From: JAICMB01 sp035295125
Lineage (GTDB): Bacteria > Acidobacteriota > Terriglobia > Bryobacterales > Bryobacteraceae
Length of the DNA stretch: 64,000 bases
Direction: 5' to 3'
Assembly: GCA_035295125.1 (NCBI GenBank)
Contig: DATGJP010000020.1
Span: 1 to 64,000, forward strand
Position 1 is the stretch's first letter. Every line of letters starts with the position of its first letter. Positions 56,362-64,000 of the stretch are shown here, one piece after another. The position numbers and the translations under genes were made by a program. The notes beneath the pieces are model-generated. The model worked only from the letters and a program-made list of their open reading frames with translations, made no database searches and was not told where the DNA came from.

Positions 56362-57564
56362 CTACTTGCGCACGTTCTTGAAAACCTTGCCGCCCTTCAT
56401 CACGAACTCGACATTCCGGACGGCGGTGATATCTGCAAGCGGGTTTCCCGCCACAGCGACGAGATCGGCTTCCAGGCCCTCCTGAATCGACCCAATCTTA
56501 TCCTGCATACGGAGCGCCTCCGCGGCCAGCGAAGTTGCGCCGACGATGGCGTCCATCGCGGGCTGGCCCCCGTCGCGCACCCTATAAACAAACTCCTCAG
56601 CGTTGCGGCCGTGCGACCCGGCCACAGCATCCGTTCCGAACACAATCTTCACATGATGCGCCATAGCGCGCTTCAAAACGTCGGCCATTAGCGGCACCGC
56701 CTTCTCCATGTAGGCGAAGCCTTCCTCGTTGTAATTGCCGATACCCAGAAATTTCGGCTTGTTGTCGAGGTAATTATGGAGCACGAGGAAATTCGGGTCG
56801 AAGTAGACCCCGCGATCGGCCATCAACTGCAGGGTCGCGTCGTCCAAAAACGCGCCGTGCTCAATCGACGTGCAACCTGCCAGAATCGCAGCCTTCGCGC
56901 CAGCCGAGGCGTGAGCGTGCACCACCGACCGCAGGCCAAGCGCATTCGCCTCGCCGCAAGTTGCCTGAATTTGCTCATCGGTCATGCTCTGGGCGCCGCC
57001 GTCACGAATGCTCTTGGTCGCGAACAGCTTGATCACATCCGCACCGTCTTCCTTCATCTTTCGAACGTAAGCGCGAATCTGTTCGGGCGTGCCGGTAGTC
57101 TCGGTCACGGCCCGCAATGACGTGATGATTCGCGGACCCGGAATGAGGCCTCGGGCGATGAGATCGCGCAGATCGGCGTCAATCTCGGCGCCCACGCTCT
57201 GAATCGTGGTAAATCCACCCATCAGCGTCGCGTAGGCGTTGCCTTCAACATAAAGCGCCACCTGGTGCGGCGTCGTCTTACTGCCGCGACCGCCCTGGTC
57301 AAGACGATCGTCCTTGTTGAAGAACCACGATGGGTGCGTGTGCGTATCGATCCAGCCCGGCATCACGGTGAGCCCGCTGAGATCATAAGTGGCGCGCCCT
57401 TTGGCGTCCGCGATTCCGGTGATCTTCGTACCGTCCACCACGATTTGCTTGTTCTTCAGAACATGGCCCTTGCCATCGATAAGCGTCGTGGTCTTAATGA
57501 TGATCGGCTCAGCGAATGCCATCGTGAGTGTCGCCAATGCGGCAGTAACCAATCTGACTGTCAT
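56362..57564 (-). CDS. Secreted metal-dependent amidohydrolase
   Basis: Third imidazolonepropionase-like amidohydrolase of the window, 400 residues, probably periplasmic; substrate unknown. Signal peptide MTVRLVTAALATLTMAFAEP. Motifs: IIKTTTLIDGKGHVLKNKQI, VMPGWIDTHTHPSWFFN with the HxH metal site (THTHP), GADVIKLFATKS with the likely carboxylated Lys, LRSVVHAHASAGAKAAILAG, TSIEHGAFLDD, KIVFGTDAVAGSHGRN with the late Asp, and SIQEGLEADLVAVAGNPLAD. It starts 9 bp after the GMC oxidoreductase stop, so it probably belongs to the same transcript as the GMC pair. Confidence 0.9.
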   Translation of the reverse strand: MTVRLVTAALATLTMAFAEPIIIKTTTLIDGKGHVLKNKQIVVDGTKITGIADAKGRATYDLSGLTVMPGWIDTHTHPSWFFNKDDRLDQGGRGSKTTPHQVALYVEGNAYATLMGGFTTIQSVGAEIDADLRDLIARGLIPGPRIITSLRAVTETTGTPEQIRAYVRKMKEDGADVIKLFATKSIRDGGAQSMTDEQIQATCGEANALGLRSVVHAHASAGAKAAILAGCTSIEHGAFLDDATLQLMADRGVYFDPNFLVLHNYLDNKPKFLGIGNYNEEGFAYMEKAVPLMADVLKRAMAHHVKIVFGTDAVAGSHGRNAEEFVYRVRDGGQPAMDAIVGATSLAAEALRMQDKIGSIQEGLEADLVAVAGNPLADITAVRNVEFVMKGGKVFKNVRK

Positions 57565-57573
57565 TTCTCTCCT

Positions 57574-59142
57574 TCATACAGATCGCAGGCGCGAGGCGAT
57601 TCTCTCGGCGGACCGCAGCGTCAGCGCCACGAATGTCAGCGTCCCATTCGTACAGCCCGCGTTGGGAAGCGTGGGCGATCCGGGAACGAACAGGTTGTCG
57701 TGATCGTGCGTCTGTCCGAAGCTGTCACACACGCTGGTCGACGGGTCGTCGCCCATAAGGCAGCCACCGGCCGGATGGTCGAGGTAATTGCCTTCGCTCA
57801 CATTCAAAATCTTGCCATTGTCCGATTTCGCCAACGTTTCGAAGATGCCCTTGATGTGACGAATATTGGCGTCGTGGCGGGCAACGGTGGCCGCGTCGAG
57901 GCGATGTTCAATCTTCGGTAATGGATCGCCGTAGTGGTTGCGGTTAGAGTCGTCCAGGGTCAGTGAACTATCGCGGTCCGGATGCACGTCGTAATAGGCG
58001 CGGACACGTGCGGTTCCGCGCTGTGTTCGGCCGCGCCATTCCGACATCAGATTGTCCCCGAACAGGTACCGCCCGTCCTTCGCCTTCAAGCGAGGCTCGC
58101 GCCCAACGCCGCTTTCCCAGACGCGAAGATCGTGGCGGACAAAAGGTTGGTCGGGTTTGCACCGGAAGAACTGCCGCGAGATCAGCGCGTGCTGTTCGTT
58201 CATGCCAGGGTAAATTTTCGCGTCAATCTCGACGAACGCCGAGATAAACGCATGACCGCACATGTACCTTCCCACCAGCCCGGAACTGTTCGCGACACCA
58301 TTGGGGAACCGCGAAGTGCGCGAAAGCAGCAGCAGATGCGGGCTCCAGGCGTATCCGGAAGCCACCACGAAGACGGAAGCGCGATACTCGCGATCCCCGG
58401 CCTGCGCGCCCACCACTGTGTTCTTCGTGTCGTGCAGCATGAGCCGCCGGATCAGTGTCTGATCGTGCAGCGTAATCTTCTTCTCGTCCAGCAGACGTTT
58501 GAACGTGAAATCGGGAGAATAGCGCGCGCCCGTGGGACAAATCGCGCAGGTATTACACCGGATGCACTTCGCGCGCCCGTCATAGGGAACCGTGTTCTTC
58601 GCCTGCGGCGTGCTCCAAAACGGAACACCGCTTTTGTTCGCCCATTTCTTCAACTCGACCAGGTTGTGGCTGAGGACCATCGCCTGCATCGGGTACGGCT
58701 CGGAGCGCCAGTCTTCCTGCAGCGGACTCGGCTCGCCGGAAACACCGAGACGCCGCTCGGCCTCGCAGTAGAACTTCTCCAGTTCCTTCCACTCGATGGG
58801 CCAATCCCGCGCGAGGCCGTACATCGATTTGAGCCGAAGGTCTTCCTCCGAGAAGCGATTGCAGGTGCCTCCCCAGTGCAGCGCCGATCCGCCGACAGCC
58901 ATCGTCCGGGAAATAATGCCCTTGGCCGCCTGGTCCTCAATGAAATCGCCTGGCCAGGGATTCTCGTTGTAATCGATCTGCCGCTGCCGGTATTGCATGC
59001 GATTTTCGAGATCGAAGAGCCGTTTGCCTGCCTCGACGATCGTGATCGAGACTCCCGGACGAAGCTCCGAGAGTTTTTTGGCGAGCATCGCCGCCGTGAT
59101 GCCGCCGCCGATGATGCACACGTCGCTCTCGTACCGCGTCAC
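57574..59142 (-). CDS. GMC-family oxidoreductase, large subunit
   Basis: FAD-dependent oxidoreductase of the GMC/gluconate 2-dehydrogenase large subunit type, 522 residues; substrate probably a sugar, polyol or sugar acid. GTG start; the small-subunit stop is 1 bp upstream. FAD-binding GGGITAAMLAKKLSELRPGV near 13, MAVGGSALHWGGTCNRFSEE (GMC signature 1), a Cys-rich CIRCNTCAICPTG near 190 as in membrane gluconate dehydrogenases, GLVGRYMCGHAFIS, and the C-terminal active-site region NYLDHPAGGCLMGDDPSTSV and DNLFVPGSPTLPNAGCTNGTLTF. The His in LDHPAGG and the Asn near the end fit the catalytic pair. No cytochrome subunit is seen in the window. Confidence 0.92.
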   Translation of the reverse strand: MTRYESDVCIIGGGITAAMLAKKLSELRPGVSITIVEAGKRLFDLENRMQYRQRQIDYNENPWPGDFIEDQAAKGIISRTMAVGGSALHWGGTCNRFSEEDLRLKSMYGLARDWPIEWKELEKFYCEAERRLGVSGEPSPLQEDWRSEPYPMQAMVLSHNLVELKKWANKSGVPFWSTPQAKNTVPYDGRAKCIRCNTCAICPTGARYSPDFTFKRLLDEKKITLHDQTLIRRLMLHDTKNTVVGAQAGDREYRASVFVVASGYAWSPHLLLLSRTSRFPNGVANSSGLVGRYMCGHAFISAFVEIDAKIYPGMNEQHALISRQFFRCKPDQPFVRHDLRVWESGVGREPRLKAKDGRYLFGDNLMSEWRGRTQRGTARVRAYYDVHPDRDSSLTLDDSNRNHYGDPLPKIEHRLDAATVARHDANIRHIKGIFETLAKSDNGKILNVSEGNYLDHPAGGCLMGDDPSTSVCDSFGQTHDHDNLFVPGSPTLPNAGCTNGTLTFVALTLRSAERIASRLRSV

Positions 59143-59143
59143 G

Positions 59144-59665
59144 TCAGGCGTTTCCTTTCAGCGGCGGGGGAGGTGCATCCGAGCCGTCCAGCCCGCGACA
59201 GCGGTCGCGCCCGATAGCGGCGCGATAGCACAGGTCGAACGCATCGCTGCTGTTGAAGTAGAAACTCATCAGGTCGGCGATGACGTTTTTGCCGTCAGGC
59301 GAGCGCGGAAGTGTTTCAATCTTCGCATCCACGAGAACCGTTTCGATAGCCTTCGCGGAGAGCGGTTTGGGCAGCGCGGCGAGTTGCTCCATGTAAACCA
59401 CGGCGGGTGACGGTCCCTTGCTGCGGATGCGGGTGATGCCGTACCCGTGATCCATCTCAGCGCCGGGCCGGTATTCTCGCACCCAGCGTTCGAAGCGAGC
59501 TGCGATTTCACCTGCTGAAGACGGAAGCACGATAGACGCTAATTGCCGAAGCGTCTCGCCGTGCGGCCCCGGAAAAGCAACCGTCTGCGCCCACGCCTGA
59601 AGCGACGGAAGGCGCAGCGTACCCGCGGTCATGGCAAGCCACTGAAGCAAAGTACGGCGCGTCAT
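59144..59665 (-). CDS. Small subunit of a GMC/gluconate 2-dehydrogenase (Tat-exported)
   Basis: Gluconate 2-dehydrogenase subunit 3-like protein, 173 residues. Twin-arginine signal MTRRTLLQWLAMTAGTLRLP with the RR pair at 3-4, typical of this subunit, which is exported as a complex with the signal-less large subunit through the Tat pathway. Mature part: GPHGETLRQLASIVLPSSAG, AARFERWVREYRPGAEMDHG, LIADLMSFYFNSSDAFDLCY and the conserved FYFNSSDAFD motif. It immediately precedes the large-subunit gene, with 1 bp between. The pair probably acts in the periplasm. A 38-bp gap separates it from the glycosyltransferase gene. Confidence 0.88.
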   Translation of the reverse strand: MTRRTLLQWLAMTAGTLRLPSLQAWAQTVAFPGPHGETLRQLASIVLPSSAGEIAARFERWVREYRPGAEMDHGYGITRIRSKGPSPAVVYMEQLAALPKPLSAKAIETVLVDAKIETLPRSPDGKNVIADLMSFYFNSSDAFDLCYRAAIGRDRCRGLDGSDAPPPPLKGNA

Positions 59666-59703
59666 ACGGTGAAAGGCAGTATGTCAAATTGCGGCGATAG
59701 CCG

Positions 59704-60885
59704 TCAAATCTCGCGATGCGGCAGAGCTTCGAGGATGGCCGGCCAAGGGTCGGTCTGCGGCGCGACTCGGATCACGCGGGTCGCCCCTGCCCCTGATGGC
59801 CGCCAGCGGTGAAAGAAACGATCGCAGGGTACTCCCCCGAAAATACTGATCTGCGGGATGCCGCATGCTGCGGCAACGTGTCCTCCCGCGGAGTCGTAGC
59901 CGACATAGAGACGGCTTTGCGCGATGTGCGACGCGAAACCCGCGAAGGAACCGTCCCACATCTGGGCGTCGACGCCGCTTTCCTTAACGGCGTGCTCGAC
60001 TCGCGCGGCCTCTTCGCCTCCTGCTCCCCGGTCGATCAGCATCGGTGACGGAAGCCGCTTCAGCAACTCGGCTTCAACTTGTGCGGGCAGGCGCTTGTCG
60101 GGATTCTCACCAACTCCGAAGCTGACCGTGGCGGCAAACTCCGGTGTCGGCAGGCCTGTCGCGATATAGGGCTTGGCATCCGCGATTGCGAATGTCTCAT
60201 GGGCCCACCGCGCGGCGAGTTGCGATAAAGGTTCCTCGCTCGCCGTCGCATAAGAACGGCTCTCGAAGAAGTAATAGTCGTCCTCGAAACAAACGGGCAG
60301 CAGTCCGAGTTGGGTCAGGCGTGAATCCGGATCGATCACGATGCTGTTCGCGCGGCTCAACGCTTCGCGCAGTTCCGGCCAGACCTTCAGCCGGCCGCCG
60401 ATGGTTGCGGCGCGGACATAATTCGCGGCGACGTGCCGCAATCGACGGTCGGCCGCGAACAGTTCCCAGTTCTTCGTGGGTCCCACGAAGTGGATTTCCG
60501 CGGCCGGAAACAGTTGCTTCGCCGCGTCGAGCAGCACGCTCGTTATTGCGACGTCGGCGCCCAGAGTGACGCGCGAAAGCACGAAAACATGCTCGATCGA
60601 TGCCGCTTCGCCATCGAAACGCCGCCCCTTGCGCACTCGGCGGTAGCGTGCGGCAAGGTGGGGACCATGCAGATCGTCGGGAAGAAGCCGCCCAATCACC
60701 TCCGACATCAGCTCGGCATAGACGTCGCACAGACGCGGCTCGAAAAGATCCGAGAGAGGCTCCACGACCTCGCGGAAGAAGCCGGCCTGCAGATCGGGCC
60801 GCCGGACGATCTCGTCAATCAGCTCCTCCGGCCAGTGCGTTCCTTCCAGGCAGTGTGCCAGGAGCTTAGCTGAGATACTTTCCAA
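59704..60885 (-). CDS. Glycosyltransferase of the GT9 (heptosyltransferase) type
   Basis: GT-B-fold glycosyltransferase related to ADP-heptose:LPS heptosyltransferases, 393 residues; sugar and acceptor unknown. TTG start inside the mtnP end (20-bp overlap); a shorter start is possible, so the N-terminus is uncertain. Motifs: HVFVLSRVTLGADVAITSVL near 105 (GT9 N-terminal), AAEIHFVGPTKNWELF, FAATVSFGVGENPDKRLPAQ (start of the C-terminal domain), and YVGYDSAGGHVAAACGIPQI with FGGVPCDRFFHRWRPSG (nucleotide-sugar site). The first ~95 residues form an extra helical region not typical of heptosyltransferases. Confidence 0.85.
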   Translation of the reverse strand: MESISAKLLAHCLEGTHWPEELIDEIVRRPDLQAGFFREVVEPLSDLFEPRLCDVYAELMSEVIGRLLPDDLHGPHLAARYRRVRKGRRFDGEAASIEHVFVLSRVTLGADVAITSVLLDAAKQLFPAAEIHFVGPTKNWELFAADRRLRHVAANYVRAATIGGRLKVWPELREALSRANSIVIDPDSRLTQLGLLPVCFEDDYYFFESRSYATASEEPLSQLAARWAHETFAIADAKPYIATGLPTPEFAATVSFGVGENPDKRLPAQVEAELLKRLPSPMLIDRGAGGEEAARVEHAVKESGVDAQMWDGSFAGFASHIAQSRLYVGYDSAGGHVAAACGIPQISIFGGVPCDRFFHRWRPSGAGATRVIRVAPQTDPWPAILEALPHREI

Positions 60886-61726
60886 CCAGCAGCTCCAGTT
60901 TTTTGCGTGTGACTTCGGGCACTATGTTACGGTCGGTGATCAGGGCATGCGCAAGCGCTGCGCCGCATTTGCAATTGCGCTCCTCCGGCATTGCAGCCAC
61001 CGCCGCCTTCACCACGTTGCGGGCATTTTCCGCGTTCTTGTTGAGATTGGCGATGATATCGGACACCGTCACGGCATCGTGATCTTCGTGCCAGCAATCG
61101 TAATCGGTGACCATGGCGACCGTGACGTAACAGATCTCCGCTTCGCGCGCCAGCTTCGCTTCCTGGAGATTGGTCATGCCGATCACATCCATGCCCCAGC
61201 TCCGATAAATATTCGATTCCGCCTTGGTGGAAAAGGCCGGCCCCTCCATGCACAGATATGTGCCGCCCTTATAGGCATTGACGCCGGCACCCACGCAGGC
61301 CTGGCGGACAACCTCGGAAAGGTGCGGGCAGATCGGGTCGGCGAAACTGATATGCGCCACCAGGCCCTCGCCGAAAAACGTCGAAACACGTCCGCGTGTG
61401 CGATCAAAAAACTGGTCCGGAATGACGAAATCGAGCGGCTTGTGTTCCTCCTTCAGCGATCCCACCGCGCTGAGCGAGATGATGCGCTCCACGCCGAGCT
61501 TCTTGAAGCCATAAATGTTGGCCCGGAAATTCAGCTCCGAAGGAGAAATCCGGTGGCCGCGCCCGTGCCGCGCCAGGAATGCGACCGTCTTCCCCGCCAG
61601 CGTTCCGACGACATAGGGGTCGGACGGATTGCCCCACGGTGTGCCGATGAGCTGCTCTTCGTGGGCTTGAAAATCGGGCATGGAATAGAGGCCGCTGCCT
61701 CCGATGATGCCAATCTTGGGTGTCAT
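60866..61726 (-). CDS. mtnP: S-methyl-5'-thioadenosine phosphorylase
   Basis: Cleaves methylthioadenosine with phosphate to adenine and methylthioribose-1-phosphate in methionine salvage; 286 residues, usual length. Motifs: IGIIGGSGLYSMPDFQAHEE, VAFLARHGRGHRISPSELNF (phosphate-binding RHG), NIYGFKKLGVERIISLSAVG, CMEGPAFSTKAESNIYRSWG, MDVIGMTNLQEAKLAREAEI and CYVTVAMVTDYDCWHEDHDA. MT near GMTN and the Asp of TDYDCW fit the 6-amino-purine specific form. ATG overlaps the meaB stop. No other methionine salvage gene is adjacent. Confidence 0.95.
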   Translation of the reverse strand: MTPKIGIIGGSGLYSMPDFQAHEEQLIGTPWGNPSDPYVVGTLAGKTVAFLARHGRGHRISPSELNFRANIYGFKKLGVERIISLSAVGSLKEEHKPLDFVIPDQFFDRTRGRVSTFFGEGLVAHISFADPICPHLSEVVRQACVGAGVNAYKGGTYLCMEGPAFSTKAESNIYRSWGMDVIGMTNLQEAKLAREAEICYVTVAMVTDYDCWHEDHDAVTVSDIIANLNKNAENARNVVKAAVAAMPEERNCKCGAALAHALITDRNIVPEVTRKKLELLVGKYLS

Positions 61727-62634
61727 CTTAGGGTTTTAATCCATTCCTCAACGAGAGTATAAGGGTCGGTGGTGCGAGATGCCACGGCCTGCGCCGCGCC
61801 GTTGAAGTCGACCTGCGCGAAGCGTTCGAGAAGGCGGTCGCGCAGCATCTCGCGCAGCCGCGATGCCCAGATGGACGTGCTGCGTTCCTTGCCGCGCGCG
61901 AACTCGACATATGAACGTGCCGCCGCGATCGTTTCCGCAATGCCCGTGCCGTCCTTGGCAACGGCGTGCACGATGGGTGGACGCCAGCCGTCCGGGCGAT
62001 GCGCCAGGCTCTGCACCGCCTTGATTTCGCGCTCCAGGCGATCGGCGCCGGGGAGATCCGCTTTGTTGATTACGAACACGTCGGCGATCTCCATTATGCC
62101 CGCCTTCAAAGCCTGCACATCGTCTCCCATGCCCGGCACCAGGACCACGACCGTGACATTGGCGAGCTTCGCGATTTCGACCTCGTCCTGGCCCACACCG
62201 ACCGTCTCGACGAGGACCACGTCCCGGCCCGCCGCATCGAGGAGCATCGTCATTTCCGTGGTCGCCTTGGCTATGCCACCGAGCGCGCCGCGAGTTGCCA
62301 TCGAGCGGATAAAGACACCCGCGTCAGCATGGTGGTGCTGCATACGTATGCGGTCGCCAAGGATCGCGCCGCCGCTATAAGGACTCGTGGGGTCAACCGC
62401 GATTACCCCAACGGTCTTGCCTTCCGCCCGCAAGGCACGGGCGAGTTGGTCGACCAATGTGCTCTTACCGGCGCCGGGTGAGCCGGTGATACCCATGACC
62501 AGGGCATGGCCGGTGTGCGGGAACAGTTCGCGAAGCAGCGGTTCCGCCTCGCGCGTGCGGTTTTCGATGGACGTCGCCGCACGGGCGAGCGCGCGCAGGT
62601 CTCCATGACGGATACGTTCGCCCAATTCCCGCAT
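61723..62634 (-). CDS. meaB: MeaB, G-protein chaperone of methylmalonyl-CoA mutase
   Basis: GTPase of the MeaB/ArgK type that protects and reactivates B12-dependent acyl-CoA mutases; 303 residues from the ATG that overlaps the acyl-CoA dehydrogenase stop (TAATG), usual length. Walker A GITGSPGAGKSTLVDQL near 50-66, VGVIAVDPTSPYSGGAILGD (switch region), RMQHHHADAGVFIRSMATRG, DVVLVETVGVGQDEVEIAKL, and the G4 motif NKADL. The mutase itself is not in the window. With the acyl-CoA dehydrogenase next to it, this suggests catabolism of odd-chain, branched-chain or related acyl-CoA. Confidence 0.96.
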   Translation of the reverse strand: MRELGERIRHGDLRALARAATSIENRTREAEPLLRELFPHTGHALVMGITGSPGAGKSTLVDQLARALRAEGKTVGVIAVDPTSPYSGGAILGDRIRMQHHHADAGVFIRSMATRGALGGIAKATTEMTMLLDAAGRDVVLVETVGVGQDEVEIAKLANVTVVVLVPGMGDDVQALKAGIMEIADVFVINKADLPGADRLEREIKAVQSLAHRPDGWRPPIVHAVAKDGTGIAETIAAARSYVEFARGKERSTSIWASRLREMLRDRLLERFAQVDFNGAAQAVASRTTDPYTLVEEWIKTLR

Positions 62635-63776
62635 TAGCTCTTCAGGAGTTGGCGGGCGATGACCAGGCGCTGGATTTCGCTGGTGCCTTCGCCAATCGTA
62701 CACAGCTTCGAATCGCGGAAGAACTTCTCCACGGGGTAGTCTTTGATGAAACCGTAGCCGCCGTGGATCTGCACCGCTTCGTCGGCCACTTTCACCGCGG
62801 TCTCGGACGCGAAGAGTTTCGCCATGGCGGATTCTTTGGTGACGCGCTGCCCGCGATCCTTCATCGCCGCCGCCCGGAAAGTGAGTAGGCGTGAGGCATC
62901 GATCGTCGTAGCCATGTCCGAAAGCTTGTGCTGGATGGCCTGGAATTCGGAGATCGGCCGGCCGAACTGCTTCCGATGCTTGGAATACCTGAGCGCGGCT
63001 TCATAGGCGCCCTGCGCCAGGCCAACCGAGAGAGCTGCGATCGAAATACGCCCGCCGTCGAGCGTGCGCAAGCTGTCGACGAAGCCCTCGCCCGGCTTGC
63101 CGAGGAGCTGCGATTGGGGAAGGCGGCAGTCGTGAAAGAGCACCTCGCCCGTGGCGCTGGCCCGCATCCCGAGCTTGTTTTCCTTCTTCCCGAGATCGAA
63201 CCCGGGAACTCCCGTCTCGAGAATAAAGGCCGAGATGCCGTGATGTGAAGCGGCGCGGTCGGTCACCGCCATCGCGACGCAGACGTTGGCATAGTGCGCG
63301 TTGGTGGTGAAGGTCTTGCCGCCATTGAGCACCCAGCATTCGCCATGTTTCACCGCGGTCGAACGCGTACCCGCCGCATCGGACCCGGCTTCCGGTTCTG
63401 TGAGCGACCAGCAGCCAATCCACTCGCCGGTCGCGAGCTTGGGGATGTACTTGTGCTTTTGTTCGTCGTTGCCGGCCAGGTAGATGTGATTCGTGCAAAG
63501 CGAATTGTGGGCCGCAACGATCAGTCCGACGGACGGATCTACGCGCGCGAGTTCCTCGATGATAATGGCGTACTCGATGTAGCCATACCCGGCCCCGCCA
63601 AGCTCCTCCGGGAAAACCGCGCCCATGAGGCCCAGCTTACCGGCCTTCTTGATCGCATCGAGTGGGAATATCTGCTCCTCATCCCACTCCAAAACGTGCG
63701 GGCCGATCTCAGCCTCGGCAAATTCGCGCACTGACTTCCGGAGCTGGAGCTGCTCCGCGGAGTATTCAAAATCCAT
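62634..63776 (-). CDS. Acyl-CoA dehydrogenase
   Basis: FAD-dependent alpha-beta dehydrogenation of an acyl-CoA ester, 380 residues, usual length; electrons go to ETF. Motifs: FEYSAEQLQLRKSVREFAEA, CWSLTEPEAGSDAAGTRSTA (acyl-CoA dehydrogenase signature 1), WVLNGGKTFTTNAHYANVCV, YSKHRKQFGRPISEFQAIQH (signature 2), AVQIHGGYGFIKDYPVEKFF and CTIGEGTSEIQRLVIARQLL with the catalytic Glu in GEGTSE. It resembles the short/branched-chain group such as BcdA, butyryl- or isobutyryl-CoA dehydrogenases. It follows the oxidoreductase stop by 6 bp and precedes meaB with 1 bp overlap. Confidence 0.95.
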   Translation of the reverse strand: MDFEYSAEQLQLRKSVREFAEAEIGPHVLEWDEEQIFPLDAIKKAGKLGLMGAVFPEELGGAGYGYIEYAIIIEELARVDPSVGLIVAAHNSLCTNHIYLAGNDEQKHKYIPKLATGEWIGCWSLTEPEAGSDAAGTRSTAVKHGECWVLNGGKTFTTNAHYANVCVAMAVTDRAASHHGISAFILETGVPGFDLGKKENKLGMRASATGEVLFHDCRLPQSQLLGKPGEGFVDSLRTLDGGRISIAALSVGLAQGAYEAALRYSKHRKQFGRPISEFQAIQHKLSDMATTIDASRLLTFRAAAMKDRGQRVTKESAMAKLFASETAVKVADEAVQIHGGYGFIKDYPVEKFFRDSKLCTIGEGTSEIQRLVIARQLLKS

Positions 63777-63782
63777 CGATGA

Positions 63783-64000
63783 CTAGACGATATCTTCCTT
63801 TTTGGGATCCCACTTCATGGTGCGGCCCTGGCGATAACTCTCCACGGCCATGCGGCAGGCGATTGAAACGCGGTAGCCCAGGTCGAACGGGCAATTCGTT
63901 TCCTTGCCGGAACGAATACAGTCGAAGAAGTTCTGCATGTGGGCGCTGGGAGGCGTCACGGTGCGGCCGACCAACTCCTGACCATCCGGCCGGTTCACCT
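63783..64000 (-). CDS. C-terminal end of a Gfo/Idh/MocA-type oxidoreductase (partial)
   Basis: Only the last ~72 residues are in the window; the frame continues past base 64000. The visible part, VNRPDGQELVGRTVTPPSAH followed by MQNFFDCIRSGKETNCPFDL and RVSIACRMAVESYRQGRTMK, ending WDPKKEDIV, matches the C-terminus of Gfo/Idh/MocA family oxidoreductases (HMQNFFDCIRSGKxxxCPxELG). Substrate unknown. It is the upstream member of the minus-strand run leading into the acyl-CoA dehydrogenase gene. Confidence 0.8.
   Translation of the reverse strand, partial: VNRPDGQELVGRTVTPPSAHMQNFFDCIRSGKETNCPFDLGYRVSIACRMAVESYRQGRTMKWDPKKEDIV

Noticed and set aside
57982..59217. 411-codon plus-strand frame antisense to the GMC oxidoreductase gene
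   Set aside because: Shadow frame; the minus-strand gene shows FAD and GMC motifs and fits its neighbour.
59704..61726. Methionine-salvage gene cluster around mtnP
   Set aside because: No mtnA, mtnB or other salvage gene is adjacent; neighbours are meaB and a glycosyltransferase.

Overview
The window looks like a chromosomal segment of an acidobacterium, most likely of the Solibacter/Bryobacter type. The evidence is the gene content: a von Willebrand domain protein of the acidobacterial type, a surface protein ending in the Solibacter-type C-terminal domain (NSASYSSGAISPGE motif), a MacB-like permease with the N-terminal prefix of acidobacterial orphan permeases behind a PadR repressor, a BlaI/BlaR1-type pair without a beta-lactamase, and an ECF42-type sigma factor with its YCII partner. 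No phage, transposase or CRISPR array is visible. Base composition and gene density look even throughout. Coding density is very high, with many ATGA or GTGA overlaps.

Layout. 1-5.1 kb: 3'-truncated uvrA, then two paralogous exported proteins of unknown function flanking a secreted amidohydrolase. 5.1-7.8 kb: blaI/blaR1-like regulator pair followed by a small exported protein whose ribosome binding site lies in a 14-bp hairpin. 7.8-11.5 kb: second amidohydrolase (start codon and SD in a 9-bp hairpin), fatty acid desaturase, YbjQ protein, Tat-exported sugar isomerase-like protein, tRNA-Arg(TCT). 11.6-16.0 kb: recombinase-like small protein, then an lpdA-lipB-E2-DinB operon for 2-oxo acid dehydrogenase and lipoate metabolism. 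16.1-26.6 kb: three large exported proteins, including a 2430-residue multidomain Ig-like protein that appears to have arisen by duplication of a nine-domain block. 26.7-31.3 kb: dnaE-accA-small membrane protein. 31.4-33.6 kb: membrane fusion protein plus ABC ATPase without a permease. 33.7-42.6 kb: sortilin/BNR protein, PEP-mutase-like enzyme, nadD, methyltransferase, GH29 fucosidase, thymidine kinase, coiled-coil protein, DUF2306 protein. 42.8-47.1 kb: YCII/ECF sigma/ICMT operon, NUDIX hydrolase, GIY-YIG and DUF2239 genes under a tandem CCCGGG operator-like promoter, DinB protein. 47.1-54.8 kb: PadR/permease/TPR operon, then icd-purE-purK. 54.9-56.3 kb: a lone gene fusing TssB-like and TssC-like contractile sheath domains. 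56.4-64 kb: a closely packed minus-strand run (oxidoreductase end, acyl-CoA dehydrogenase, meaB, mtnP, glycosyltransferase, GMC oxidoreductase with its small subunit, amidohydrolase).

The most unusual items are the orphan TssB-TssC fusion, the nine-domain super-repeat, two neighbouring genes whose start regions sit in perfect hairpins, two operator-like tandem repeat promoters (DUF2239 and PadR operons), and two families of short hairpin repeats scattered between genes.
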